Positions 31,537-42,875 are shown, counted from the first letter of the stretch. The stretch is 64,000 nucleotides of DNA from Pseudopyrenochaeta lycopersici (GCA_003313425.1 NHZP01000012.1:620001-684000); one strand, 5' to 3'. The notes: a model not told the origin generated them from the sequence alone. Made by a program: numbers and translations.

Positions 31537-33920
31537 CATCGAGCACTCCTCAGGCCTACTATACTGCTCACGATGTTTTCGTCCGGAATTGCCTCAATGC
31601 GACCTTGTAGCACCGGTATCCTAGGCCCGCAAGTCACTCAGCCATCGTCATCATCATCTGCGACTTCCTCAGCGATGAGACCACTTCGCCCTCCTCACCT
31701 TCAAATCTCACTTTTGCCATGATTTGGCACCTTTGTCAGGTATTAGATTGGAAATCACGGTCAGGCAAGCGGTCAAGTGAACCGCCGATCCGGCTGAGCA
31801 AGATAAGCACGCTGACACCATGAGCCGCATTTGTGACCTTCTCCCGCATTTCACCCGATCTAATTAGCGTTCTGACAACAACGCGGCGAAGACAGACGCT
31901 CAGCCGCAGCCACATCTACACATGTCTTGGGCGTTGCCTCATTGGCGACACAAGCGAACAACACATGGTAGCTATTTTTAAATGCTGACAATGCTTAGCT
32001 TGACCAAAGTTCGCCCACGTCCAACACTTATTCTAGACTACCACCACTTTGTCTGGAGTAAGCTGCGGGGTAGGGCGATCGAGGCAATGTGGGGGCTGAG
32101 AGCTGAGTGGTATCGTACTCGGATGCTTCCCGATGCGGCCTATCATAGTTGGAGTACTAACTTTAATGTCTTCGCCTGGTGGCGGTCTCAGAATAGGCAT
32201 GGCGTATGCTGCGCCGACCAAGTCGAGAACCTGGCCTATGGGCCGCTGCTACGTTGGGTTGTCAAATTTTTATGTATACTAAGCTGATTGGGCGAGACGG
32301 ATGCCAAATAACGTTCTCACGACCATCATGATCCCAGAATGATATGTGAAGTTGATTCGCAGCCGTTTACCAGTCTCCATCTTGGAGTATGCCAATTTGA
32401 TCATGTTTGCTTTAATGGCCAGTTCCACATGCACATCTCCACTTTATCACGTCACTAGCCGGTATTTTACTTCTAGCATCATAATAGCCAAAAATTTGCT
32501 GCGCTGGATTTCGAGGTGTTCGTATTTGCACGAGAATTACGACTTGGAGTTATCTCGCGATATGCCACCGCCAATGAGCCTGCGTAGATGAAGTTTCAGA
32601 CACAACACCTCTCAGCTGACTCCACACGAAAAACTCTCGATTCGCGAAGCTAGTCTCGACAAATGTCTGGGTCGACCTGTAGTTGCTCCTTGTTACTCTT
32701 AGGTAATTATGTTTTGACACAAAGGCCAAAGTGTGCAAAATTTTGGCAACTGGTCTCGAAAGCCCTTTCCATGTTCTCTTGGGACTATAGTGAATCGCTT
32801 CTACGGTTCGTAAAACATTGTTTTCATTGTCCCTACACTTCGCAACTGTTATTTTGGGCTGCCAAATAGCAAGCAGCAAGATTGCGGGGACCCCCTGACA
32901 ATGTGCAGCCAAGCATCGATTCTAGGATCGGTGACTGCCCTACAAACACGAAGATGATAAAGGACTACTTACGTGCATATCGATGGAACAACCCCATACA
33001 TTAGTTCCGAAGATCAGCGCGGGAGCCAAATGACCATTGTCCATCCCGTCCGTGTCGATCGCAGCTAAGCTAGAGGAATCGCAGCTAGTTGCGCTCCTTT
33101 GATCGTATCCTCATTCTGTCCAGGACCCATAATAAGCGTTCCACACTTGAGTTTACAGCTTGATCCAAGCCATCTCAGAATCTGAATGTCAAACGGCGTC
33201 AAAGCGGAAATTACCGTTGACACTGTGCTACCAAAGCTGCGGCTATGCTCCAATATACGAGAACATTTGTGCCAATCGCGTTGCTATTATTGTAGACCCC
33301 AACTTTACAGGCTTCAGAGATAGATTGGTTCCTGAGCACACCATGGGACAGCATCGTCTTGGAGACTTTGTATAGATGGAAAATATGCACATTTTCAAGA
33401 CGCTGAATTGCGATGTGCGACATATGAGATCTACTGTGTGACCGCTGCATGTGTGACACACACGTTGTGAATAGCTCGACTACCTATGTCCTCTGGACAA
33501 AGAAATACTTTCCACCCTGCTGCACCTAAATTAGATTCACGAGCGGGAGTGGGCTGAGCGAATACACTGCAAACCCTTCCCTGCCAGTTGCTCGCTGTTG
33601 TGACCTCGCGCTCGTTCTGCCCAGACGCATCAATATCGAGCCTCCTGCGGGACGAAATGTTGGCACCACTGAGAAGCCTTCTAGACATTTCCCCTTTCAG
33701 CTGGCACCACGGAACCCAAAGCCTCCGTATTGAAGGCTCTCAGGAGAGGGCTATCGTTGGACGCAAGTACATTGTGGAGTTAATTATTCGGGTCATCGCA
33801 TGCGATGGCTGCCATCTTCCCCTCTCCCAGGGCTTTGTTGGATACGAAGGGGAAGGCAGCAAGTCCTCAGCTTTCTAAATTTGAATCTCTAGCATTATAA
33901 GGCTGCTTGAGGTGTTGAAG

Positions 33921-33927
33921 TATAAAG
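33921..33927 (+). promoter_or_regulatory. TATA box of the DUF4360 gene
   Basis: TATAAAG 125 bp upstream of the ATG at 34046. Confidence 0.55.
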
Positions 33928-34045
33928 GTACTGCGAGTGACGAAGGAAAAGAGCATCTGCATCCTCGATCAGAATCTCCAAGCACCAGCAAACAATCATT
34001 CTACTATCTCTTCGAACCAGCAATCGCTCAATCAACTCAATCACT

Positions 34046-34848
34046 ATGCGCTTCTTTATCACCACTCTCCTCGCTGCTCTTACGATCGCCTCTCCCATCG
34101 TGGAGTACATCGAGCGCCGTGATGCTCCCGATCCAAAGGACATCCACATCAAGTGTACGTTCTCCAGCTTCGATTCCCCTTTTTCCCCTGAAGCACTCCT
34201 ACCCCGTCCAAAAACGACTCCTCACACTCTTCCTCTCCATTCTTGGCACTAATAGCTTACCAGCTGTGAACGTCTTCGGCACTGGCTGCCCTCCTGGCTC
34301 CGTCACTGGCGACATTGGCGAGAACGGAAGCCTCCTCGCACTCACCTACGCAAGCTACGAAGCCGCTACTGGCCCCGGAAAGACCATCACCGATGCACGC
34401 AAGTTCTGCAATGTGCGCGTTGGCCTTGACTACCCTGCTGGCTGGTCGTACACTGTTGCAAAGACGGTTATTCGGGGCTACGTTGATGTCCCCAAGAAGT
34501 GCAGCGCTAAGTTGAGCGCTCTCTTCTACTTCAGTGGAAGCAGTGATGATGTAGGTCTCTTCTTAACTCAGTAGTGACTGATTGTCTGTTGAGTTTTGTG
34601 ACTAATATGGTGGTTTGTAGGCTGAATGCACGATCAACTTCCCCGGTGGCTCGAACAGGAGGTACAAGGAGGAGGCTTCCGTTGATACCTTTGTGTGGTC
34701 CAAGTGCGGTGTTAAGGGCAAGGAGGGACCACTATTCAATGTTAACTCTGATGCTCGTGTTAACTGCAAGGACGCTGCTGTCCTCGGTGTTGATACTCAG
34801 GACACCAAGTTCGAGTTGAAATTGCTGCTTCAATGGAAGAAGTGCTAG
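34046..34848 (+). CDS. Secreted DUF4360-family protein
   Basis: Three exons: 34046-34154, 34264-34550, 34621-34848; 207 aa. Introns are 109 nt (GTACGT...CAG) and 70 nt (GTAGGT...GTAG). Signal peptide MRFFITTLLAALTIASP, then a short acidic/basic propeptide-like stretch (VEYIERRDAPDPKD). The mature protein contains GTGCPPGSV, then CNVRVGLDYPAGWSYTV, a run of beta strands and a Cys near the C-terminus (WKKC). This is the pattern of DUF4360, a family of small secreted fungal proteins with conserved Cys and GCPxGS motif and no known function. An acceptor 10 nt upstream of the one chosen would bring a stop, so the chosen acceptor at 34263 is favoured. Complete and apparently intact. Confidence 0.85.
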
Positions 34849-36243
34849 ACTGCGATGCAGATCTGAAGCACAAAGCGACTAATGCAACGAGTTGAAAGGG
34901 GGTGACTTGTTTCGCGGGGTGAGTGCGAGGGCGTGGAATGATTGGGCGCACTGGGTTAAATGCTTGCTGAAATTTGGACGCTCCTTAACGAATCAGGTAG
35001 TAGTTTGAATTTATTGATTTTTGTTGGAAATAGTCTCAAAATTGTGCCTTTCAATCATTTTCTTCTCTTCTGATTATCGAGCTACAATCTTAAGTTTCCA
35101 CGGGTCATGTTCGCAGAACAGTGGCAGGCAATTTTCTTCGTTTCCTAGGCTGAAACTGGGACGGAGTCGACCGTCCAGCTGAGTCGACCTCGTGAAAGTC
35201 TAAGCCTGTAATATTCTACGCATTGATCAGAGTCCCTCTACAGTGCAGTGCCTCAACCAGACCTGAACTCTCGCAATAAAACTCTCTGAACGACACTAGC
35301 TGGCTACGGCATTTCCCTTGCCTTTGTCATTACCACTCGCACTCCTTTTGTCTTCTATTACATAATCATTGCTCATATCCGCAGCTTTGGGACCCAACGT
35401 CCCCGAAATTGCCTCCAAGTCCAAAGTTGGCAAATTACACCGCGTTCTTAGGGCCCTACTTGAAACGTTGATACACACGAGGTATCTACACGTTGACCTC
35501 TTCCGCCAGGCCACAAAACCCAGTCATACTCGAAGCCTATATGTGCAAACCCTTGGAGAGAGAAATACAGATCTGCATCTGCATAGACATGGTCGGGCCT
35601 TGGAACACAATTTTCGTTGATCCGTCTCAAGTAAAATGTTTTCCGTTCTTTATGCAAGACAGACATGGGGTCGGCTAAGTGTCCCATTCTCAATTGACTA
35701 ACCCATACAGCATCCCTATCCCCTGTAAGCCGGCAATTGCGATGCGTGCAATTATTTGAACGTCCGCGATGGGGATTTGCGATTCTTGTCTCTGCGTCGA
35801 GAGTATGATGCGAGCTTGCGTGTCTACTAAGCAACCCACGTCCTTAAGACGGGAGATTTATGCGCTGCTGAGCCGTGCATGCATTAAGGAATGGGTGCGG
35901 GTAAAAGAAAAGATTCTGGAGCATTGTCAGAAAATTGCAAAGTTCTACTTAGATCGGGCGATCTGATGATGCTGTACACGTTAAATAAAAGAGTGGCCTG
36001 GTACATGCTGATTCGGACGCGGCATTACATTGATACCGGGACATGGATTTCGGGAACAGCTTAGATTGAAGAGTATGTATATAACCAGAAGGTCAAAGAT
36101 TGGATGCGCAGTCCAAGCACAAGCACAAGTGCTTTCCTTCAGACTGGCTGAAATATGTACAAAGCCAATAAGCGTCAAACCTCATCTTCAAGACACTCAA
36201 TGCCCAGGCCAATCAATGGGCGATGTAATAGGACAGAGGTGTC
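34849..36243. other. Convergent intergenic region
   Basis: About 1.4 kb between the 3' ends of the DUF4360 gene (+) and the Gly/Pro repeat protein gene (-). Short overlapping frames only; nothing supported. Confidence 0.55.
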
Positions 36244-36720
36244 CTAGGACGGCGGAGCAGCAGGTGCGCCAGTCGGCACAGGGAAGCCGCCACTTGGGAA
36301 GCCACCACTTGGGAAGCCACCGCTTGGGAAAGCAGGGAAACCGCCGGTGGGGTTTGGTAAGCCAGGACCACCAGCACCACCGCTAGGAAATCCACCTGTT
36401 GGAACGGGGAAGCCCGCTATATGGAAGTTAGACATGGTTTCTACGCGGAACTGTAGTAGAACGTACAAAAGCCACCGCTAGGGAATCCAGGGAAGCCGCC
36501 AGTGGGGCGAGGTCCACCAGGTCCGCCGCTGGGAAAGCCGCTGGGAAAGCCTGGGAGACCTCCGCTAGGGCGGGCTGTGGGTGCACCGGAAAGTGCTGGC
36601 ACTTGTCGCTCAACGACTGGTGCAGCGAAGGCACTGTGTAGCATTAGTACTGTTTGTGACGTTTCGTCAATAGGCAAGAGCATACCCGGCGGCCATGATG
36701 GCGAGGATAGAAAGCTGCAT
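36244..36720 (-). CDS. Secreted Gly/Pro/Phe-rich repeat protein
   Basis: Three exons on the minus strand: 36720-36686 (35 nt), 36633-36467, 36416-36244, with introns of 52 and 50 nt; 124 aa. The spliced N-terminus MQLSILAIMAAGAFAAPVVE is a classic signal peptide; it appears only after splicing. The mature protein is built almost wholly from Gly-Gly-Phe-Pro-Ser units: GLPGFPSGFPSGG, TGGFPGFPSGG and, at the end, three near-perfect SGGFP copies. No Cys in the mature part and no enzyme motif. Low-complexity secreted proteins of this type may be structural, cell-wall associated or surface-active; I do not assign a function. Intron removal keeps the repeat in frame across both junctions. Confidence 0.8.
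36281..36325. repeat. 15-bp coding tandem repeat (3 copies) in the Gly/Pro repeat gene
   Basis: Units 36281-36295, 36296-36310 and 36311-36325 of the form GGGAAGCCRCCRCTT, differing at one or two third positions; each encodes Ser-Gly-Gly-Phe-Pro on the minus strand. The 15-bp length preserves frame, so copy number can change without breaking the protein. Confidence 0.9.
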
Positions 36721-38398
36721 GGTGAAGATCGAAAAGAGGACGAGAGTTCGCGAAGAAGTAAAAGAAGTGGTGAGGATCGATGCGAGACTTGCTTGCTGAT
36801 GCCGACTTGAACCTGATATTTGGCTTGCTTTTATACTTCTCTGCTCAAGCGTTTTGGGCTATGTACACACTCACGGACATGCAAATATGACGAGCAACGT
36901 CAGCGCAATTCGCAAGGCAGTGGAGAAACGGGCTCAACAGCCCAGGGATGTATATGAAGTGTCAATAACATCTCAAACGGACTCCACTTTTCAGCAGACG
37001 TGAGAGAGAGAGAGACAAAGAAAGATGGGCCTCAGGGCATACTGTACGCGTCGGGAGTTGCCGTCAGAGTGCAGAGTGAGAAAAAAAAACAAGGGCGTGA
37101 CGGTATGCAGGAACGCCTGTTCCAGGGGTAGCATCATCTATCCTTCGCAGTAGCCCGGTTCAACATGGCATCAAGGTCACCGTTAGTGGAGGCGAGCATC
37201 ATGTAGGCGCGTCAAGGGTCGAGGCCTGGAACGCGTCATATCGATTGCCGAATGGTGGAGCTTGGAAGGAAACAAGAAGAGTGGGCCTTCCAACGTCATG
37301 CCAATCTGGTGCCTCAGGCAACATGCGTGACGAAAGGGGGTGGGAAAGTAGGGGCCGCTCCAAAGTTTCGTCTACCGCTGGTTTTGACTAACAGGCTTCA
37401 AGTAGGCCAGACCTGAGACGATATTGTTATATGGGGTATTGAGTACATGCGGTCGCTTCTCGGTGAAACAGACGGGACTATCAAATTAAGCCACGGGGTT
37501 TGCGGGTCTTGGGCACGATCATGGGGTGGGCTGCTAGACTTGTGTGGAGGGAAAAGAAGTGGATGTCTTGATTATCAGCTACTAATGTTATAAAAGGACC
37601 ATCTACTCCGATTAGGATAGGAGGTTCATACGGATGCAATGGTATAGGTAACGTAAGGTTGCGATGAGATATCTCTGCAAAGATGATGCATCGTCAAGAC
37701 CTCGTGCAAGCGTCATGACAGTGCCATGTCAGTCCTGACAGTGTAAGGGAAATTGAGACCTTGTCCTTCGCCTGACATGGCACCACCACGACCGACAAAG
37801 GTGAAGACGTGCGATTATGCAATGAAGTCGTGTATGACTCTAAACAATGCAAGCCTACTTTGCCATTGGGAAGCGTCAAGTACAGATTGATAAGTCGTTA
37901 CAATAAGCTCATATATACGACGATGGTGTGAAATTGCCGTACGCTAACGCTGTGGCTGGCTAGTTTATCATAGCCGGTGAACGGTGCCGGCCCGCGTTTG
38001 CATAATGCTCGTCGTGAATGCCAATCATTCTGGGGTACCGAAATTGCATCCATTCGAGGACCGAGGCCAGACGGAGAAAGCGGGGACATTTTGAGGCGAC
38101 GAAAGGCGAAGCTGTACGCGATTTTCAGGATCAATGACGAAAGTTACCAAGCCACAGGGGCCGTGAGTAGGCGGTAGTTATCGTCTCCCAGCTCCGCACA
38201 TGTAATTGCCAAGTCTCAAGGTGTTCGAAGGTCCAAGGAAAGCAACGGATAGCGCGTCCATTTGGATAGTCGCATAGTACTCGTGAGTCTCGAACATGCG
38301 ATTGGAACTGATGAAGCTCTGAATTATTGGTACAAAGGACTTCTTGGGTATCAATGGTGTGCCCCAGATGCAGCTCTCGGGGCAATGTGTGCAGCGCT
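36721..38398. other. Intergenic region, no gene recognised
   Basis: Promoter of the Gly/Pro repeat gene, then about 1.5 kb with a GAGA run (37003-37014), a 9-bp A run (37082-37090) and no supported coding sequence before the 3' end of the PRKRIP1 gene. Confidence 0.55.
36828..36835 (-). promoter_or_regulatory. TATA box of the Gly/Pro repeat gene
   Basis: TATAAAAG on the minus strand about 110 bp upstream of the ATG at 36720. Confidence 0.6.
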
Positions 38399-39007
38399 TC
38401 AATCATCGTCCTCGATAACCAAGCCAATCTCTTCTGCATTCTTGACCTCACCACCCTCGTTCTCCGGGCCCCCCTCATTGTCGGCTTTGAGGCCGTTCTG
38501 GTTGGGCACCAGCTTCTTCCCCTTTCCCTCTGCGGCAGCCGTGTCATCCTTTTCACCGTCTCCGCCCTTTCCCCCCTTCTTTGCCTTTTCCTTCCTCAGC
38601 CGCGCCTTCTCCCTCTTCAGCCGGTTCTTATCCGTCTTCTCTCTATCCTTTTTCTCCAACTCCTCCTTGCGCTTGGCGAACTCCTTCTCGTCGTCCTCCC
38701 TCTTCACCTCCTCATCCATGATGCGTAGGCGCTCGTACTCGCGCCGCCGACTTGCTTTGTAAACATGGAACTCGCCGCTGCCGGCGCCAGCGCTCGAGCC
38801 CTGGACATTGGCGACGATTTCCGGGGGCAAAGCCGAGCTTTTGGAGAGGCTGGAGCCTGGGATGCGGATGTCGCGGTCCGGCTTTGCGAAGAGGGCTTCG
38901 ACCTGTGAGGCTTGTTCGGTGCGGGGGGTGAGAGCGCGCTTTTTGGTGGGCCGCCTGGAGCGCGGGTCTGCAGAGGTGGGTATTGACTCTGGAATGGGCT
39001 CAGACAT
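38399..39007 (-). CDS. PRKRIP1-family (DUF1168) nuclear protein
   Basis: Single-exon 202-aa protein from the ATG at 39007; the frame extends 66 codons further but through the promoter and from a non-preferred codon. Seen: the family core PPEIVANVQGSSAGAGSGEF followed by HVYKASRRREYERL and MDEEVKREDDEKEF, then a long highly charged Lys/Glu helix and an acidic tail. This matches the PRKR-interacting protein 1 family (DUF1168), found in activated spliceosomes in animals; here a nuclear RNA-processing role is inferred by family. Divergently transcribed from the histidine phosphatase, 501 bp between start codons. Confidence 0.88.
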   Translation of the reverse strand: MSEPIPESIPTSADPRSRRPTKKRALTPRTEQASQVEALFAKPDRDIRIPGSSLSKSSALPPEIVANVQGSSAGAGSGEFHVYKASRRREYERLRIMDEEVKREDDEKEFAKRKEELEKKDREKTDKNRLKREKARLRKEKAKKGGKGGDGEKDDTAAAEGKGKKLVPNQNGLKADNEGGPENEGGEVKNAEEIGLVIEDDD

Positions 39008-39508
39008 TGTGGTGATGGCGCAACTTGGATTGAGTATTTGGAAGAGGCGGATGGGGGCAGCCCGAGTCTGCTGACGAGGTGGCCAGGTGCAGCGCCCGAT
39101 TTCCGCGTGAGGCGACTCGGATGGTGTGGAGGGCTCAGGACGAGAGTGGCTATGTCGCACCGTGCAGAAGGCGAAAGACGGTGTTACCAAGCACTTTCTG
39201 AGCAATGACGCGCTAAAGTTTCGCGTGCCTCGTTACGGCGGGGCAGATGCGCCACTTGTGCGGGCGAAGTCGCCATTGCGTTGGCGCTCCAGCTGTAGAT
39301 GAAACGCCGTTTCTCGCACTCTCCCTGCCCTTGAGCGTTAGATTTCGCTGCTGCAGTGAAGACGCCCGCTGTTCTCTTGCTTGCAGTATATTTCATTGCA
39401 CACATACCCCCAGTCCAATACGCCCGCCTTTCCACTTTCAATATGGGGAAACCCCGCGTAGGTCCGCAATATTTTGGCAACCAAGACCAGCAGCTAATGG
39501 GCGCATAG
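39008..39508. promoter_or_regulatory. Bidirectional promoter, PRKRIP1 / histidine phosphatase
   Basis: 501 bp between two start codons on opposite strands. No clear TATA box. Upstream open frames here are shadows. Confidence 0.6.
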
Positions 39509-41264
39509 ATGATTATCCTCATTCGCCATGCGCAGTCCGAGGGAAACAAGAACCGCGACATCCACCAGTTCATTCCTGACCACCGCGTCAAACTTACCCA
39601 ACACGGCTGGACCCAGGTACGCAGTCCTCTCGGGAGCCACTCCCGGTGAGCCGGGACTGACATAGTATGTTTTGCAGGCAGAAGAAGCAGGACGTCAGCT
39701 TCGATCCCTGCTGAAACCCGACGACACGCTCCAGTTCTTCACCTCGCCCTACCGCCGAACACGCGAAACCACAGAGGGCATCCTGCGCACGCTGACCTCG
39801 GACGACCCCACGCCATCGCCCTTTCCACGCAACAAGATCACCGTGTTCGAGGAGCCGCGGCTGCGAGAGCAAGACTTTGGCAACTTCCAGCCATGCTCGG
39901 CCGAAATGGAGCGCATGTGGCAGGAGCGCGCCGACTACGGCCACTTCTTCTACCGCATTCCTGACGGCGAGAGCGCTGCGGATGCCTACGACCGAGTCAG
40001 TGGCTTCAACGAGAGCCTGTGGAGGTCGTTTGGCGATGACAACTTCCCGAGTGTCTGCGTCCTGGTCACGCATGGGCTGATGTCGAGGGTCTTCCTCATG
40101 AAGTGGTGCGTACTGTGTGCTTGTATATGAATTCGCCTGACACTACAAAGGTATCACTGGTCGGTCGAGTACTTCGAGGACCTCCGCAACGTTAATCACT
40201 GTGAGTTCATCATCATGAAGCGAAGCGAGAACAGCGGCCGATATATTCTCGAAAACGAACTACGGACCTGGTCAGAACTCAAGCGGCGAGCGGCGAAGGA
40301 GGGATCAGCAGTGACCCCTACTGCTACATCAAGCAGACCCACTCCTCTCAGTAACGCAGGACAAGCGGGACTCACGTCATCTCCAACAATACCCACGAGG
40401 CGCTGGGGAGGATGTGTTAACGGGTGCAACCACGACAAGCTGAACTGGCCCCGCCGGCCCATGCGGAAAAACACCTTGGACTACACGGGAGGACAGTCAC
40501 AACAGCTTCCACCCCCAGCGAAGAATCCTCTTACTCCACTGGACGATGGCGAAGAAGATCACCCCATCGCGGCGCAAGAAGCTGATCACGCTCCCGTCTT
40601 AAACGAGCCATCGCCAGCGAAGCTATCGCTCTCGCGCAAGCAAAGCACCAAGACTGCCTTTGCGCCAGCCACAACACCGACGCCAGCGTCACCCAATGAT
40701 GCCTCGAACGACTCATCAAGCAATGAGGAGGGTGAAGCAACCTCATCAATACGCACATCACATCAACATCCCCAGCCTCGGACAGCTGCCATACTCCGCC
40801 ACCTGCAACCCCCGCAGAGTACACCCGGTGAGGGCTTCTCGGATGACTCGGATTACTTTCCTGGCATGCAGCATCTCCACGCACAGAATACCAATGGGCA
40901 TCGCAAGCTGCTACGAGCGAGCTCAAAGCAGCGCCAGGAGTCCAAAGAGCGCAAGCTCGCGCGCAGGCAGACGGAACAGAGCTGGAAAGAAGAGAGTGGT
41001 ATGGGGACAGGAGTCAAGACTGATAGATTGGGTGACGCCGACGCAACAAGCGACGATGCTACAGGGAAACGCGGCGCTGCGAACGGTACTGTCGAGGAGG
41101 AACCGATATTACAAGAAGCATTGAAGGGCGATATGGTTGTCGAGAAGACCGAAGCCGAGAGGGAACGGAATGGAGAAACGACCGACGGTGCGGAAAAGGT
41201 CAGCGAGGCAGACGTGGAGAAGATGAAGGAGGCAGAGAGGAAAGGGTTTGGTGAGGTGTATTAG
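39509..41264 (+). CDS. Histidine phosphatase (phosphoglycerate mutase-like), Det1-type, with long C-terminal tail
   Basis: Three exons: 39509-39616, 39678-40105, 40151-41264; 549 aa. Introns of 61 and 45 nt, both with CTGAC branch sites. The catalytic domain occupies about residues 1-225: MIILIRHAQSEGN carries the RH(G/A) motif with His7 as phospho-acceptor, S59-PYRRTRET the second Arg, E94/E95 (FEEPRLREQDFG) the acid, and H168 in VTHGLMSR the second His. Yeast Det1 (YDR051C), an acid phosphatase implicated in sterol transport, has the same layout. The Gly of the RHG motif is Ala here, which occurs in active members. The remaining about 320 residues are disordered, Ser/Pro/charged-rich and without homology I recognise. 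Ends 51 bp from the convergent C69 gene. Confidence 0.86.
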
Positions 41265-41315
41265 CTACATAGAAATTACGAACATGGATACCAAGACTAA
41301 CAGTCATTTCAACCT

Positions 41316-42875
41316 CTACCGCTGTCTCCGAAATCTCTTTGAAAGCCTCTGCTGGTCAGCCGGCCTATCTGGATCCCAGCCCACAAGGCAATTCACAGTC
41401 TCAGCTCCAAGCCCCGGATCATTGATTTGCATCCCACTCGGCGTCCGGAATTGCCCTGTCAACTTGATATACGCATCAAGTGCATCGACCACCGTCTTCC
41501 CAAGCGCCAACGCCTTCTCCGCCCTGGTATGCGCATAGAACGTCAACAACTCCACAGCGTCTTCCCCCTGACCATTGTCCACAAGCGTCTTCGCACTGCG
41601 CTCCACCCACTCCAAATCAGCAAACGACGCATTCTCAAACCCGTGCAGCATCTTCTGCACAATCGGGAGGAACGCCTCCGGGTCTGAGCACGTGGAATAA
41701 AGAACTTGCTTGAACACGCGTCCGGCAAAGTACGTAGCTTCCTGGTACTGGAAATCTGGATCCAGAAATGTCGATGCGGCGTCTTTGGTCAGGTAGCGGT
41801 GCTGTGCGTACTCTGGTGGCACGCTCTCCACGCCGAGCCACCACGGGTTGAAAGGTGCGGTTACAGAGCCTGTGGGCGCGATCCATATGCGTATCAGATC
41901 GGGGTTTGTGGCGCCGTGCAAGGAGACGACTTGGCCGTAGCCTGCTTCGTCGTCGGCGATGCGGTAGTCGCGAACGCGCTCGATGAGGTCTTTTTCGGTG
42001 ACGGGAGCCATGGAGCGTGTTGCGTCTTCGAGGGCACCCTGGGACATGTACTTGAAGCCTCCGTCTCTAGCCGTGTAGTTCTCACCTTGGACGCCGTAGG
42101 CGTTGAAGATGTTAAAGGGCTCGGAGCCATTTGGGTTCCACCAGCCCTGCTCGATCGCAAAGGAGACGATGTTTGGAGAGCCCATGTAGTCTGAGCTGTT
42201 CGCAAACGAGGTGGGGAAGTCCTCGATGTAGCCTGGATATAAAACGCGCACGTCTTGGTCTCCGAGCCGTTCGGCAGCCCACAGTTTCTGCCCGCCAGAC
42301 ATCTCCCATACGACCCATCCCTCGTTCGCATCGGCAATGAGATGAGAGTTTCCGCCATAATCTGCGTACCCGTACTCTTCGATCAATTGCCCAATTAGCT
42401 CCACTCCCTCACGCGCCGTGCTCGTTCTCTCAAGTACAACACGTGCTAAATCGGAATATTGCAGCCCCGTTTGCGGATTCGGCGTGATAGCAATCAACTC
42501 ATCTCTGTTCTGTGCCCAGACATCTCGAACAGCCACTCCTTTCTCATTGACGCCGCCGTTGGTCAAGGGCGCTGGGAAGCCTTCAAAGTCGGAATACTCC
42601 ATGGAGAGGTATCGGAATGTGTGGGGCACTTGAGAGATGTTTAGAAGTTGGCCTGGCATGGAAGCATCTTCTGTCACTCCAACGGTGATTGTTGCATTTG
42701 GGGGATGATCTTTAGCTGGGAAGATCTGAAGCCAGTGCGAAGAGACTTCCTCTCCTGTGCCGCCGACCATGACGCTGCCATCTTGCGTGAGGCCTTTGCC
42801 GACATAGAACGCGTAGCTCGCTGAGACTGTATCCGCGAAGCATAACAGTGACACGGTTAGTACCTGGGACAGCAT
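41316..42875 (-). CDS. Secreted C69-family dipeptidase (secernin/PepD type) with Ser at the nucleophile position
   Basis: Single-exon 519-aa protein. Signal peptide MLSQVLTVSLLCFADTVSA, then SYAFYVGKGLTQDGSVMVGG, GTGEEVSSHW, LTNGGVNEKGVAVRD, and the GGNSHLIADANEGWVVWEM motif, all characteristic of peptidase C69, an N-terminal-nucleophile hydrolase. In characterised C69 dipeptidases the nucleophile is a Cys exposed at the mature N-terminus (C-T/Y-x-x-x-V-G-K). Here that position, residue 20, is Ser (codon AGC), directly after a likely signal-peptidase site (VSA). The protein is otherwise complete with no frameshift. It could use Ser as nucleophile or be inactive. It shares a promoter region with the DmpA gene. 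Confidence 0.88.
   Translation of the reverse strand: MLSQVLTVSLLCFADTVSASYAFYVGKGLTQDGSVMVGGTGEEVSSHWLQIFPAKDHPPNATITVGVTEDASMPGQLLNISQVPHTFRYLSMEYSDFEGFPAPLTNGGVNEKGVAVRDVWAQNRDELIAITPNPQTGLQYSDLARVVLERTSTAREGVELIGQLIEEYGYADYGGNSHLIADANEGWVVWEMSGGQKLWAAERLGDQDVRVLYPGYIEDFPTSFANSSDYMGSPNIVSFAIEQGWWNPNGSEPFNIFNAYGVQGENYTARDGGFKYMSQGALEDATRSMAPVTEKDLIERVRDYRIADDEAGYGQVVSLHGATNPDLIRIWIAPTGSVTAPFNPWWLGVESVPPEYAQHRYLTKDAASTFLDPDFQYQEATYFAGRVFKQVLYSTCSDPEAFLPIVQKMLHGFENASFADLEWVERSAKTLVDNGQGEDAVELLTFYAHTRAEKALALGKTVVDALDAYIKLTGQFRTPSGMQINDPGLGAETVNCLVGWDPDRPADQQRLSKRFRRQR

Larger units (their letters stand above)
31388..34045. other. Gene-poor region
   Basis: About 2.7 kb between two divergently transcribed secreted-protein genes. 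Only short overlapping frames; none with a recognised domain. AT-rich patches alternate with ordinary sequence. The last 130 bp are the promoter of the DUF4360 gene. Confidence 0.5.
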
